Positions 40,741 to 49,248 are shown, numbered from the stretch's first letter. The stretch: DNA of 64,000 nt from Leifsonia sp. Leaf336 (GCF_001423695.1 NZ_LMOZ01000002.1:186658-250657), one strand, 5' to 3'. The notes: generated by a model from the sequence alone, not told the origin. Numbers and translations: made by a program.

Positions 40741-40757
40741 GGTCGCTCGGGAGGTGC

Positions 40758-42251
40758 CTACTCGGCCACGCCCACGTACTCGGCGGCCTGATCGGCGCTC
40801 GCGAACCCGGCCTCGAGCCGTGCGCGCAGCGCCACCCCGAGCCCTGAATCGACGTTCGTCCAGTACTGGATCGCACGCTCGCGGATGTCCTCGCGGGTGA
40901 CACCGCCCACGGCTCCCGCGATCGTGTCCAGGAACCGCTCCCTCGCCGCGTCGTCGTACACCTCGCGGTAGAGCGTGCCCGCCTGGCCGAAGTCGTCGTC
41001 CTCCGCGTGGAGCGTCGCCGCCGCGCGCACGAGTGCGCCGTCGGACTCCCACGATCCCTCGCCCGCCGCCGCGGCGGAGGCCGACGGGCCGCCGAACGAG
41101 TTGGGCGCGTACACGGGCGCTGACGCCGGCTTGAAGCCGTGACGCCCGGCGCCGTCCTGCGAGTAGTTGCGCACCGGCGCGACCGGCGCGTTGACCGGCA
41201 GCTCGTTGTAGTTGGTGCCGACCCGGTAGCGCTGGGCGTCCGGGTACGAGAACACGCGCGCCATCAGCATCTTGTCGGGGCTGATGTCGATGCCCGGGAC
41301 GGTGTTGGCCGGCGAGAACGCCGCCTGCTCGATCTGAGCGAAGAAGTTCTCCGGGTTCTCGTTCAGCGTGTGCACGCCCACCTCGATGAGCGGGTAGTCG
41401 CTGTGAGGCCACACCTTGGTGAGGTCGAACGGGTTGAAGCGGTAGGTCTTCGCATCCTCGTAGGGCATGACCTGCACGCTCACCTTCCACGCCGGGAAGT
41501 CGCCGCGCTCGATGGCCTCGTAGAGGTCGCGACGGTAGTAGTCGGCGTCCTCGCCCGCGATCCGCTCGGCCTCGGCTCCGTGCATCTCCTCGTTGCCCTG
41601 CAGCGCGTGGAAGTGGTACTTGACCCAGAAGCGCTCGCCGGCCGCGTTGATCCACTGGTAGGTGTGGGAGCCGTAGCCGGGCATGGTCCGCCACGAGCGC
41701 GGGAGGCCGCGGTCGCCCATCAGGTAGGTGACCTGGTGCGCCGACTCCGGCGATAGCGTCCAGAAGTCCCACTGCATGTCGGCGTCGCGGAGGCCGGAAC
41801 CGGGCAGGCGCTTCTGCGAGTGGATGAAGTCGGGGAACTTGATCCCGTCGCGGATGAAGAAGACGGGGGTGTTGTTGCCGACGATGTCGTAGTTGCCCTC
41901 GGTCGTGTAGAACTTCACCGAGAAGCCGCGCACGTCGCGCCAGGTGTCGGGGGAGCCCTGCTCGCCCGCGACCGACGAGAACCGCTGGACCGTGCGCGTG
42001 GTGGTGCCCGGCTGGAACACGGCGGCCTTGGTGTAGGCGGTCACGTCGCCGGTGACGACGAACTCGCCGAAGGCGCCCCCGCCCTTGGCGTGCACGATCC
42101 GCTCCGGGATCCGCTCGCGGTTGAACTGTGCGAGCTTCTCGACGAGGTAGCGGTCGTGGAGGGCGGTGACGCCGTCCTGTCCCGCCGTCAGCGAGTGGGC
42201 GTCGCTGCCGACCGGAGTGCCGGTCTGGGTGGTCGTGTGGTTCTGCGTCAT
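40758..42251 (-). CDS. katA: Catalase (monofunctional, small-subunit haem type)
   Basis: A 497-residue clade-3-like catalase; ATG 42251 follows GAGGAGACCC. The active-site His54 ([14 protein letters not shown]), the Asn in [12 protein letters not shown] (126-127) and the haem-Tyr motif [14 protein letters not shown] are present. It breaks H2O2 into water and O2. The region [13 protein letters not shown] near 405-420 is a flexible linker-like insertion. It is directly downstream of furA (13 bp), the classic peroxide-responsive pair. Confidence 0.93.
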   Translation of the reverse strand: MTQNHTTTQTGTPVGSDAHSLTAGQDGVTALHDRYLVEKLAQFNRERIPERIVHAKGGGAFGEFVVTGDVTAYTKAAVFQPGTTTRTVQRFSSVAGEQGSPDTWRDVRGFSVKFYTTEGNYDIVGNNTPVFFIRDGIKFPDFIHSQKRLPGSGLRDADMQWDFWTLSPESAHQVTYLMGDRGLPRSWRTMPGYGSHTYQWINAAGERFWVKYHFHALQGNEEMHGAEAERIAGEDADYYRRDLYEAIERGDFPAWKVSVQVMPYEDAKTYRFNPFDLTKVWPHSDYPLIEVGVHTLNENPENFFAQIEQAAFSPANTVPGIDISPDKMLMARVFSYPDAQRYRVGTNYNELPVNAPVAPVRNYSQDGAGRHGFKPASAPVYAPNSFGGPSASAAAAGEGSWESDGALVRAAATLHAEDDDFGQAGTLYREVYDDAARERFLDTIAGAVGGVTREDIRERAIQYWTNVDSGLGVALRARLEAGFASADQAAEYVGVAE

Positions 42252-42264
42252 GGGTCTCCTCATC

Positions 42265-42711
42265 TCATTCGGCGTGCGACGGGGCTTTCGTCGCGCGCTC
42301 CTGACAGGACGGGCACAGCCCCCAGAACGTGACCTCGGCCGTGTCGACCACGAATCCGCCGGCATCCGAGGGATGCAGGCAGGGCGCGTGGCCGACGACG
42401 CAGTCGACGTCGGCGACCGCACCGCACGACGTGCAGACGACGTGGTGGTGGTTGTCGCCGACGCGGCGCTCGTAGAGGGCCGGCGAGTGCGCCGGCTCGA
42501 TCCGGCGGAGGAGGCCGGCGACCGTGAGGTCGCCGAGCACGTTGTGGACGTTCTGGACCGAGGTGCCGGGAAGTGCGGGTAACACCGCGCGGTACACCGA
42601 TTCCGCATCCACGTGGGGGTGGGCGTCGAGCACGCGGAGGACGGCGAGCCGCCCTTGCGTCACACGGAGCCCGGACGCGCGGAGCGCATCCTCGTGCTGT
42701 GCCGTGTCCAT
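42265..42711 (-). CDS. furA: Fur family regulator, FurA/CatR type
   Basis: A 148-residue protein: winged helix with [20 protein letters not shown], regulatory metal residues around [12 protein letters not shown], and the structural zinc pairs CTSC and CPSC. It should repress itself and the downstream catalase and release on peroxide. There is no ribosome site; TAGCGT lies 7 nt before the ATG, so the mRNA is probably leaderless, as known for other actinobacterial furA genes. The palindromic operator is at 42733-42751. Confidence 0.9.
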   Translation of the reverse strand: MDTAQHEDALRASGLRVTQGRLAVLRVLDAHPHVDAESVYRAVLPALPGTSVQNVHNVLGDLTVAGLLRRIEPAHSPALYERRVGDNHHHVVCTSCGAVADVDCVVGHAPCLHPSDAGGFVVDTAEVTFWGLCPSCQERATKAPSHAE

Positions 42712-42718
42712 GACCCCA

Positions 42719-42751
42719 ACGCTATCGGCATAGTTTTGACTAACTCAAAAC
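42719..42751 (-). promoter_or_regulatory. furA promoter with overlapping Fur-type palindrome
   Basis: On the minus strand: -35 TTGAGT, 18-bp spacer, -10 TAGCGT (42719-42724), then 7 nt to the ATG. The palindrome GTTTTGA-N5-TCAAAAC (42733-42751) covers the -35 element, the right place for FurA autorepression. Confidence 0.75.
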
Positions 42752-42785
42752 AGACCACATCCCGGGCGTGGCGGCGCCGGAGGGC

Positions 42786-43127
42786 TCAGCGCAGGATGGA
42801 CTCCATCTTCTTGCCCCGTGCCACCTCGTCGACGAGCTTGTCCATATACCGCAACTGCTGCATCAGCGGATCGTCGATCTCCTCCACGCGGACGCCGCAG
42901 ATGACTCCCGTGATGAGGGAGGCGCGCGGATTCGGCGCCGGCGCCTCCTCGAAGAAGGTCTGCAGGTCGACGCCCCGGTCGATCGCCGACCTCAGCCCTG
43001 TCTCGTCGTAGCCGGTCAACCAGTGCACCACGGTGTCGACGTCCCCAGCGCTGCGGCCCTTGCGCTCGACCTTGGCGACGTAGAGCGGATAGATGCTCGC
43101 GAAGCTCGAGGCGAAGATCCTGTGCAT
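42786..43127 (-). CDS. DUF2200 family protein
   Basis: A 113-residue protein matching DUF2200 along its whole length: MHRIFASSFASIYPLYVAK, VVHWLTGYDE, LITGVICGVRVEEIDDPLMQ, DKLVDEVARGKKMESILR. The family is widespread, cytosolic and without known activity. TACCCT lies 7 nt before the ATG with no ribosome site, so it is likely leaderless. It is transcribed in the same direction as furA-catalase but upstream of their promoter. Confidence 0.9.
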   Translation of the reverse strand: MHRIFASSFASIYPLYVAKVERKGRSAGDVDTVVHWLTGYDETGLRSAIDRGVDLQTFFEEAPAPNPRASLITGVICGVRVEEIDDPLMQQLRYMDKLVDEVARGKKMESILR

Positions 43128-43134
43128 GCCGTCC

Positions 43135-43140
43135 AGGGTA
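43135..43140 (-). promoter_or_regulatory. -10 element of the DUF2200 gene (leaderless)
   Basis: TACCCT on the minus strand, 7 nt upstream of ATG 43127; no Shine-Dalgarno sequence. Confidence 0.45.
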
Positions 43141-43230
43141 GTCTTCGCGAGCCCCGCAGGCCCGTGGGGCCGTGACTTTCGTCCCGTATGCTTCCATGAG
43201 ACATATCGGCGAGACGGAAAGACGGTTCCG

Positions 43231-44349
43231 ATGACGCAGGAGTTCGACGTCGAGGCGCTGGGCGTCGGGCTGCGCGTCCGGGTCGCGGGGCTGACACGCC
43301 GCGACGTCCGCCGACTGCGCGCTCAATGGAGGCGGGTCTCCGGTCGCGGCGCGACAGCGGCGACGATCTCCGTCGTCGTCGGCGACGGTGTCGCGGGCGC
43401 CGACGTCCGGGGGAGGGACTTCGACGAGGTCAGCGTCGCGCTTCGGCAGGTGATCAACCTCCGCGCGATCGATCGCAGGCGCGAGGACCTCCTCATGTTC
43501 CACGCCGCGGGCCTGGCCGATCCGGCGACCGGTGACGTCATCGCCTTGATCGGGGCGTCGGGCGCGGGCAAGACGACAGTGGCGTCGTCGCTCGGGACGG
43601 CGCTGGGGTATGTGTCGGATGAAACCGTCGCCGTCGACGCCGTGGGCAGAGTGCACGCGTTCCCGAAGCCGCTCGCGGTCAAGCAGCGCCACGGCCTGAA
43701 CAAGCGGATCGCCGGCCCCGACACGCTCGGGCTGCTGGAGGCGCACACGCCCCTCCGGCTCACGCGGCTCGCACTCCTCGACCGTCGCGATGAGAAGGTG
43801 GCCCCGACGATCACCACGGTCGGGCTCGAAGAGGCCCTTGTCCCGGTCATCGAGCAGACCAGCTACTTCGCCTCGCTTCCGAGTGCCCTTCAGCGCCTGG
43901 ATGCTCTCGTCGAGGCCTCCGGCGGTGTTCACGTGATCCGCTATCACGACGCGGCCGACCTGGTCGAACCGGTGTCGGAGCTGCTGCGGCGACGCGGTGC
44001 GCACCTCCCGTTCCCGGGGATCGTCGAGCGCAGCGGGTCCGTGGCCGACGCCGACACCATCCCGCCCGGCTCGTACGGGCGGGCGGGTGTGGATGACTGG
44101 ATCGAACTCGACGGCGACATGCTGGTCCTCCTCGGCGGTCAAATCTCGCGGCTCTCACCGCTCGGATCCGTGCTCTGGGCGGCGCTGCAGGCGCTGCAGG
44201 CGCCGCAGCCGCTGGAGGCGCTCGTCGCCGCTGCCGAGGCGGCCTTCGGCCCCGCCCCCGCCGGCTCCGCACGGGTCGTCGTCGAGGCCCTGCTCGATGA
44301 GCTCGTCGCCGCCGGGTTGGTCGTCGCCGGGCCGCTACCGCGAGCGTGA
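43231..44349 (+). CDS. HPr-kinase-like ATP-binding protein with C-terminal PqqD-like domain
   Basis: A 372-residue protein. The Walker A motif GASGAGKTT is at residues 108-116 in an HprK-like fold (FHAAGLADPATGDVIALIG before it, YVSDETVAVDA after it). From about 280 the pattern WIELDGDMLVLLGGQISRLS resembles a PqqD/RiPP-recognition domain. HprK-like proteins with PqqD-like parts occur in lasso-peptide and related RiPP loci; here no precursor, cyclase or transporter is adjacent. I start at ATG 43231, where the family begins, although the frame is open further upstream. The last 15 bp overlap the convergent antiporter gene. Confidence 0.75.
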   Translation: MTQEFDVEALGVGLRVRVAGLTRRDVRRLRAQWRRVSGRGATAATISVVVGDGVAGADVRGRDFDEVSVALRQVINLRAIDRRREDLLMFHAAGLADPATGDVIALIGASGAGKTTVASSLGTALGYVSDETVAVDAVGRVHAFPKPLAVKQRHGLNKRIAGPDTLGLLEAHTPLRLTRLALLDRRDEKVAPTITTVGLEEALVPVIEQTSYFASLPSALQRLDALVEASGGVHVIRYHDAADLVEPVSELLRRRGAHLPFPGIVERSGSVADADTIPPGSYGRAGVDDWIELDGDMLVLLGGQISRLSPLGSVLWAALQALQAPQPLEALVAAAEAAFGPAPAGSARVVVEALLDELVAAGLVVAGPLPRA

Positions 44350-46062
44350 ACGCAGGCGGGTCTCCTCGATGTCGAGCATCGACTGCGCCTCGCTGAGGAT
44401 GCGAGACGGGTAGGCGCCGCGCGCACGCTCGAGCAGGAGCCGGTCGCGTTCGGCGTCGACCACGGCGAGCCGGAGCGTGCGATACACGTGATGCGGCCGG
44501 TTCTCCGGGGGAGCGTCGTAGAGCACGATGCGTTCCCAGGCCGCCTCGGCCCGCAGGTAGGTGGTCTGGCGTACCCGCTCGACCACCTCCGGGTCGACCG
44601 GTGCGGGCGTTCCGGCCGCGATCTCCGGGTCGTCGAGCACGGCGAGCCCCGCTTCGCTCAGGTCGTCGAGCAGCTGGGCGAGCAGCCTCCTGTCGTCTTT
44701 CACGTCGACGCCTTGCAACCCCAGCAGTTTGATCAGCCAGGGCAGGGTCCCGCCCTGGACCACGAGACTGACGACCGCGACGGTGAACGCGATGAGGATG
44801 AGTTGCGGCCGGTAGGGGATGGTGTCGGGCAGTGACTGCGCGGCTGCCAGTGTGACGACGCCGCGCATGCCGGACCAGCCCAGCACCACCCCTCCCCGCC
44901 AATCGATCGCCTCCTGACGGAATTCCTCGAGGTCGCTGCGATGACGCTCGTACCGCAGCTCGGCGCGCCGCTTGCGCTGGGACTGCCAGCGATAGCGCAC
45001 CGGATGGTCACGGAAGTAGCTGATCAGCAGCCATTCCCGCAGGACCTGCTTCTCTGCCCGTTCGCCGCGTTTTCGGAGGAGGAAGATGAGTGGCCCGATC
45101 AGGATGAAGCGGATGACGACGAGGGAGGCCATGGCGATCAGGCCGATGCCCACGGCGTCCCACACGCTCAGGATCTCGGGGTGCTCGACATCGGCGATGA
45201 GCGTGCGCAGCTCGAGACCGATGAGCAGGAAGACGCCGTTCTCGAGCAGGAACTGGATGGTGCGCCAGTTGATCTGGTCGCTGATGCGGGCCTGGGCGCT
45301 GAATTGCCGGGGAGCGGCATGGCCGGTGTAGAGACCGGTGATGACGACCGCGAGCACGCCCGACCCGTGGAGCGCCTCCGTCGGCGCGAAGGCGGCGAAC
45401 GGCACGACGACCGACAGCGCGGTGTCGAGCACGGGGTCGTTCAGCTTGGAGCGCACCCACACCGAGACGAAACCGACGACCAGGCCGATCGCAAGCGCGA
45501 TGATGACGGCCGAGAAGAAGTCCAGAACGCCGTCGATCGGCGTCGCGAGGGCGCCGACCGCCGCCGCGAGGGCCGTGCGCAGCAGCACGAGAGCGGTGGC
45601 GTCGTTGACGAGCCCTTCGCCTTCGAGCACGGTCAGCAAGCGGGGCGGCAGGCCGAGCTTGCGGCCGATGGAGGTCGCCGCCACCGCGTCGGGCGGGCTG
45701 ATGATCGCCCCGAGCGCGATCGCCGCCGCCAGGTTGAGGTCGGGGAGCATCGTGTAGAGCACGAAGCCGGAGGCGAACGCCGTCACGACGACCAGGAAGA
45801 CGGAGAGCCCGGCGATCGGCGCGAGATTCCTGCGGAAGTCGGTGAGTGGCACGCTGATCGCAGCGGCGTAGAGAATCGGCGGCAGCAGCCCGTCGAGGAT
45901 GATCTCCGGGGGGACCTCGATGTCCGGGACGCCGGGCAGCCCGGAGAGCGTGACTCCGACGATCACGAGGATGATGGGCGCGGCGACGCCGAGCTTGCGG
46001 GCGAAGGCGGCCACGCCGACGATCACCGCGACGGCGATCACCGCATAGACACCGAGCTCCAT
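44335..46062 (-). CDS. CPA1 family Na+/H+ antiporter
   Basis: A 575-residue protein: about twelve membrane helices to residue 430, then a cytosolic C-terminus with a charged helix. Family motifs: GAIISPPDAVAATSI with the transport Asp, EGEGLVNDATALVLL with the conserved ND pair, and WSGMRGVVTLAAAQSLP. It exchanges Na+ or K+ for H+ for pH and salt control. TAGGCT lies 6 nt before the ATG with no ribosome site. Its 3' end overlaps the convergent kinase-like gene by 15 bp. Confidence 0.9.
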   Translation of the reverse strand: MELGVYAVIAVAVIVGVAAFARKLGVAAPIILVIVGVTLSGLPGVPDIEVPPEIILDGLLPPILYAAAISVPLTDFRRNLAPIAGLSVFLVVVTAFASGFVLYTMLPDLNLAAAIALGAIISPPDAVAATSIGRKLGLPPRLLTVLEGEGLVNDATALVLLRTALAAAVGALATPIDGVLDFFSAVIIALAIGLVVGFVSVWVRSKLNDPVLDTALSVVVPFAAFAPTEALHGSGVLAVVITGLYTGHAAPRQFSAQARISDQINWRTIQFLLENGVFLLIGLELRTLIADVEHPEILSVWDAVGIGLIAMASLVVIRFILIGPLIFLLRKRGERAEKQVLREWLLISYFRDHPVRYRWQSQRKRRAELRYERHRSDLEEFRQEAIDWRGGVVLGWSGMRGVVTLAAAQSLPDTIPYRPQLILIAFTVAVVSLVVQGGTLPWLIKLLGLQGVDVKDDRRLLAQLLDDLSEAGLAVLDDPEIAAGTPAPVDPEVVERVRQTTYLRAEAAWERIVLYDAPPENRPHHVYRTLRLAVVDAERDRLLLERARGAYPSRILSEAQSMLDIEETRLRSRSR

Positions 46063-46068
46063 CCCTCA

Positions 46069-46074
46069 AGCCTA
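46069..46074 (-). promoter_or_regulatory. -10 element of the antiporter gene (leaderless)
   Basis: TAGGCT on the minus strand exactly 6 nt before ATG 46062; no Shine-Dalgarno sequence. Confidence 0.55.
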
Positions 46075-46105
46075 GGGAACGCGAGGGGTGAGTCTGAACG
46101 CTCTC

Positions 46106-46693
46106 TCAGAGTGACGGTGCGTCCGGAGTGCGGGCGCGGAGGCCGTCGATCGCCATCGCGACGACGCGATCGCGCTGCTCGTCGTCGTCGAACGCGACGC
46201 CGGCGATGCCGGACACCATGCGGATGACGTCGCCGATGGAGGCGTCGGGCCGCAGCTCGCCGGCCTCCTGGGCGCGGCGCACCAGCGGATCGCCGGCGTC
46301 GTAGAGCGAGGTGCGACAGCTGAGCAGGACGGGGGAGTCTTTGTTGAGTCCCTCGAGGAGCGCCTTCTTGGTGCCGACGTAGAGCAGGAACCGGCGCAGC
46401 CACGCCTGAACGGCCTCCCACGGCTCGAGGGAGGCGGCGTCCTCCGCTGCGCGCACAACGGCCTCCACCTCTTCGACGTAGACGGCCTCGACGAGGGCGT
46501 CGCGGGTGGGGAAGTTGCGGTACAGCGTGCCGATGCCGACCCCGGCGCGCCGCGCGATGTCCTCGAGGGAGGCGCCGGCGCCGTCGGCCGCGAACGCCTC
46601 GCGCGCGGCGGCGAGCAGCGCGTCGAAGTTGCGTCGGGCGTCGGCGCGCTGGGGCCGCGCGATGAGGGGGCGGGCGGTGTCGGTGCCGGTCAC
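46106..46693 (-). CDS. TetR family transcriptional regulator
   Basis: A 195-residue repressor with an N-terminal helix-turn-helix (residues 20-65: ASLEDIARRAGVGIGTLYRN) and a ligand-binding helical domain. GTG 46693 is chosen because GGAAGGGACC lies 9 bp upstream and the family alignment starts there. It is divergent from an MFS exporter, and the shared 207-bp region has several palindromes, so it most likely represses the exporter and itself until bound by the exported drug. Confidence 0.9.
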   Translation of the reverse strand: MTGTDTARPLIARPQRADARRNFDALLAAAREAFAADGAGASLEDIARRAGVGIGTLYRNFPTRDALVEAVYVEEVEAVVRAAEDAASLEPWEAVQAWLRRFLLYVGTKKALLEGLNKDSPVLLSCRTSLYDAGDPLVRRAQEAGELRPDASIGDVIRMVSGIAGVAFDDDEQRDRVVAMAIDGLRARTPDAPSL

Positions 46694-46747
46694 GGCAGTG
46701 GTCCCTTCCAGGGGTCGGAGAAACTGAGGGTTGCGAAGTGGAGGCAC

Positions 46748-46794
46748 CCTCCGGTAATGTCTTATCCGTAACCGGAGGCGGCCTCCGATCGGAG
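46748..46794. promoter_or_regulatory. Palindromic operator array in the TetR/MFS divergent region
   Basis: Three interlocking symmetric elements: CCTCCGGT (46748-46755) with ACCGGAGG (46771-46778); the 15-bp palindrome centred on 46780 (CGGAGGC-G-GCCTCCG, 46773-46787); and the perfect 12-bp palindrome CTCCGATCGGAG (46783-46794). The A/T-rich spacer contains TAATGT. The shared CGGAGG/CCTCCG half-site suggests several bound TetR dimers. Confidence 0.65.
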
Positions 46795-46900
46795 CCTCCC
46801 TCCAATTGTAGCTCTCCCGCAGCCGAAAGTTCACCCGGTCGGCCACACGCCGACCTCCGCGTTCGAGCGTTGTCAGCCATCGAGTAGGAAGCCGTACCCC

Positions 46901-48514
46901 GTGTCTCGATCCCGTCCCTCCGCCACCTTCGCCGTTCTGGCTCTCAGTGTGGCCTCCTTCGCGACCCTCCAGTCGCTCGTCGTCCCGGTCCTTCCGGTCA
47001 TCCAGCAGGACCTCCACACCACCACCGCCGGCGTCACCTGGACCATGACCGCGTGGCTGATCGCCGCCGCGGTCGCGACGCCGCTCCTCGGACGCGTCGG
47101 CGACCTCGTCGGCAAGCGCCGCGTCTTCGTGCTCGCGCTGCTGGCCGTGGCCGTCGGCAGCGTCATCGCCGCCGTCGCGCCCTCCATCGGCGTGCTCATC
47201 GCGGGCCGGATCGTGCAGGGTCTCGGCGGCGCCATGTTCCCGCTCGCCTTCGGCATCATCCGCGACGAGTTCCCGGCGCACCGACTGCCGTCGGCGATCG
47301 GCGCGATCGCGTCGATCATCGCCGTGGGCAGCGGGCTCGGAACGGTGCTCGCGGGTCCGCTCGCCGACCTCCTCAGCTGGCGCGGACTGTTCCTCGTTCC
47401 CGTCGCCCTGACCGTGACGGCCGCCGTACTGGCCCTCGTCATCGTCCCCGAGTCGCCCACCCGGGCGACCGGAGGCGTCAACCCGTGGTCGGCGGCGTTG
47501 CTCTCCGGCTGGCTCATCGCCCTCCTGCTGCCGCTCGGCACGGGCGCCCAGTGGGGCTGGTCGTCGCCGCAGGTGATCGGGCTGTTCGCCCTGGCCGCGC
47601 TGCTGCTGGCCTCCTGGGTCGTCGTCGAGCTGCGCTCACGGCACCCGCTGGTCGACATGCGGCTCATGCGCGAGCCCGGCGTGTGGTCCATGAACGCCGC
47701 GGCCGTCTTCATCGGGGCCGCCATGTTCGCGGTGTTCGCGTTCTTCCCGCGCTTCGTGCAGACCCCGACGGCGACCGGGTACGGGCTCGGCGCGAGCGTG
47801 GCCGAGTCCGGCCTCCTGATGCTGCCGATGCTCGTGACGATGGCGGTGACCGGCTTCGTGAGCGGACCGCTCGAACGCTGGCTGGGCTTCCGCACCCAGA
47901 TCGTGATCGCCGCGGTCGTGATGGCGGCGGCGAGCCTGTCGCTCGCCTTCCTCCACGGCACGCTCTTCGCCGTCGCCGCGGCGTCCGGTGTGTTCGGGAT
48001 CGGGCTCGGCCTGATCTACGCGGCGATCACCAGCGTCGTCGTGCAGAGCGTCCCCGCGACCCAGACCGGAATCGCGAGCGGCATGAACGCGAACCTCCGC
48101 ACGGTCGGCTCGGCCATCGGCGCCGCCGTGATGACCGCGCTCGTGACCGGCACGATCGGCGCGGGAGGCCTCCCCGCCGAGTCGGGCTACACCGAGGGCT
48201 TCGCGACGGCCGGGGTGCTGGCCTTCGGAGCGGCGGTCGTGACGGTCGCGGCGGCGCTCGTGGTGCGCTCGCGCGCCGGTCGCGCGACCGCGGCCGCGGA
48301 CCTGGCGGCCGTGGCCGGCCTCGCCCGGCTCGACGCCGAGGCCCGCGTCGCCGCGGCGGAGCCGCTCCGCGCGGCGCCCGCGGCAGAGCCGGCGGTCGTC
48401 GAGCCGCTGAGCGCGGCTCGTGCGGCCGACGTCGAGGCGGCCGAGATGGCCCGCCTCGTCGCGAAAGTGGAGGCCGAGGGGCCGCGCCCGGCCGTGACCA
48501 CCTCCGCCGCCTAG
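46901..48514 (+). CDS. MFS transporter (DHA2-like multidrug exporter)
   Basis: A 537-residue protein with about fourteen hydrophobic segments. Motif A is GRVGDLVGKRRVF (residues 65-77) and motif C-like GSGLGTVLAGPLADLL follows in helix 5, typical of H+-driven exporters. GTG 46901 has TAGGAAG upstream. The C-terminal 90 residues are an unusual Ala/Glu/Arg-rich extension (for example RAADVEAAEMARLVAKVEAE) predicted as a cytosolic helix. Expression is probably controlled by the divergent TetR gene. Confidence 0.88.
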   Translation: MSRSRPSATFAVLALSVASFATLQSLVVPVLPVIQQDLHTTTAGVTWTMTAWLIAAAVATPLLGRVGDLVGKRRVFVLALLAVAVGSVIAAVAPSIGVLIAGRIVQGLGGAMFPLAFGIIRDEFPAHRLPSAIGAIASIIAVGSGLGTVLAGPLADLLSWRGLFLVPVALTVTAAVLALVIVPESPTRATGGVNPWSAALLSGWLIALLLPLGTGAQWGWSSPQVIGLFALAALLLASWVVVELRSRHPLVDMRLMREPGVWSMNAAAVFIGAAMFAVFAFFPRFVQTPTATGYGLGASVAESGLLMLPMLVTMAVTGFVSGPLERWLGFRTQIVIAAVVMAAASLSLAFLHGTLFAVAAASGVFGIGLGLIYAAITSVVVQSVPATQTGIASGMNANLRTVGSAIGAAVMTALVTGTIGAGGLPAESGYTEGFATAGVLAFGAAVVTVAAALVVRSRAGRATAAADLAAVAGLARLDAEARVAAAEPLRAAPAAEPAVVEPLSAARAADVEAAEMARLVAKVEAEGPRPAVTTSAA

Positions 48515-48521
48515 CGTCGGC

Positions 48522-48602
48522 AACGGAGGAGATCCGCCCGGGCGACACCCCGGATCGCGGTGAACGGAGGAGATCGGTGCACGACGTGCGCCGATCTCCT
48601 CC
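48522..48602. repeat. Long inverted repeat between convergent genes, site C (probable bidirectional terminator)
   Basis: Arms GGAGGAGATCGGTGCAC (48566-48582) and GTGCGCCGATCTCCTCC (48586-48602) pair at 16 of 17 positions plus one G-U, loop of 3. A further direct copy of AACGGAGGAGATC lies at 48522-48534. It sits between the MFS gene and the convergent GIY-YIG gene. The ACGGAGGAGAT core is shared with site B and, less closely, site A. Confidence 0.75.
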
Positions 48603-48607
48603 CTTTG

Positions 48608-48681
48608 CTGCGTCAGGCTTACTGCGTAAGGGCTTACTGCGTCAGGGCTTACTGCGTCAGGGCTTACTGCGTCAGGCGCGG
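48608..48681. repeat. About five copies of a 15-bp repeat over a stop codon
   Basis: Units CTGCGTCAGGGCTTA at 48608-48621 (14 bp), 48622-48636, 48637-48651, 48652-48666, and a partial last copy. On the minus strand the unit reads TAAGCCCTGACGCAG and contains both TGA and TAA; the stop of the GIY-YIG gene (48672-48674) lies in the innermost copy. The minus-strand unit shares 12 of 15 bases with the repeat at 10520. Confidence 0.88.
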
Positions 48682-49205
48682 GCGGCGGCCTCGCTGCGCC
48701 AGCGCGCGAGCAGAGCCCACGGGTCGGGGACCCGCAGCGACGCGACGTGCGCGAGCAGCGCGTCGTCGGTCTCGAACCACTCCGTGCCGGGGATGCGCAG
48801 CGCGGCGAACTGCACATGCCTGAGCTGCTCGACAGCGCGGTCGCCGCGCTCGAACGCGAGCACTTCGTCGTGGGGGAGGCTCGCGAAGCGCTGCGCCGGG
48901 TTTGCCGAGGTGCCGATCTTGACGCGGTCGCGGAACCGCAGGTAATACACGACGTCCACACGGGCCGCCCTGGCGCCATCAGGTGGGAGCTCGCCCAGCC
49001 TCCACTCGCACACCGCGCACAGCCAGCCGGACGGGTAGCGGACGCCGAGCCTCGACCCGCAGAACGCGCAGGGCGACGGCAGCAGGTCCGTCTGGCCGTA
49101 TTCGGCCTCCACCCACTCGTGCGCCTCGAGCAGGTGCGCGAGACACAGGGCGAGCGGCGCCCCGGGATGCGCGGGCGCGCTGCACAGGGAACATGGCGCT
49201 GTCAC
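48672..49205 (-). CDS. GIY-YIG nuclease-superfamily protein with zinc-finger-like N-terminus (T5orf172/MUG113 type)
   Basis: A 177-residue protein. The N-terminal half has Cys pairs that could bind zinc: CSLC at 5-8, a CLAH, CAFC and CAVC. The C-terminal part VVYYLRFRDRVKIGTSANP followed by RFASLP and PGTEWFET matches the T5orf172/MUG113 branch of the GIY-YIG fold. Nuclease activity is plausible but unproven; many members are small DNA-associated proteins. GTG 49205 has a TACGGT hexamer 6 nt upstream and no ribosome site. Its stop lies in a tandem repeat. Confidence 0.75.
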   Translation of the reverse strand: MTAPCSLCSAPAHPGAPLALCLAHLLEAHEWVEAEYGQTDLLPSPCAFCGSRLGVRYPSGWLCAVCEWRLGELPPDGARAARVDVVYYLRFRDRVKIGTSANPAQRFASLPHDEVLAFERGDRAVEQLRHVQFAALRIPGTEWFETDDALLAHVASLRVPDPWALLARWRSEAAARA

Positions 49206-49211
49206 ACGGCG

Positions 49212-49217
49212 ACCGTA
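49212..49217 (-). promoter_or_regulatory. -10 element of the GIY-YIG gene (leaderless)
   Basis: TACGGT on the minus strand exactly 6 nt before GTG 49205; no Shine-Dalgarno sequence. Confidence 0.5.
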
Positions 49218-49248
49218 CCTGCGGCCGCTGACAGAGGAGGCGCGACGC

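Noticed and set aside
48608-48681. CRISPR-like array
   Set aside because: The repeats are 15 bp, directly abutting and without spacers, and no cas gene is near. They form a plain tandem repeat at a stop codon.
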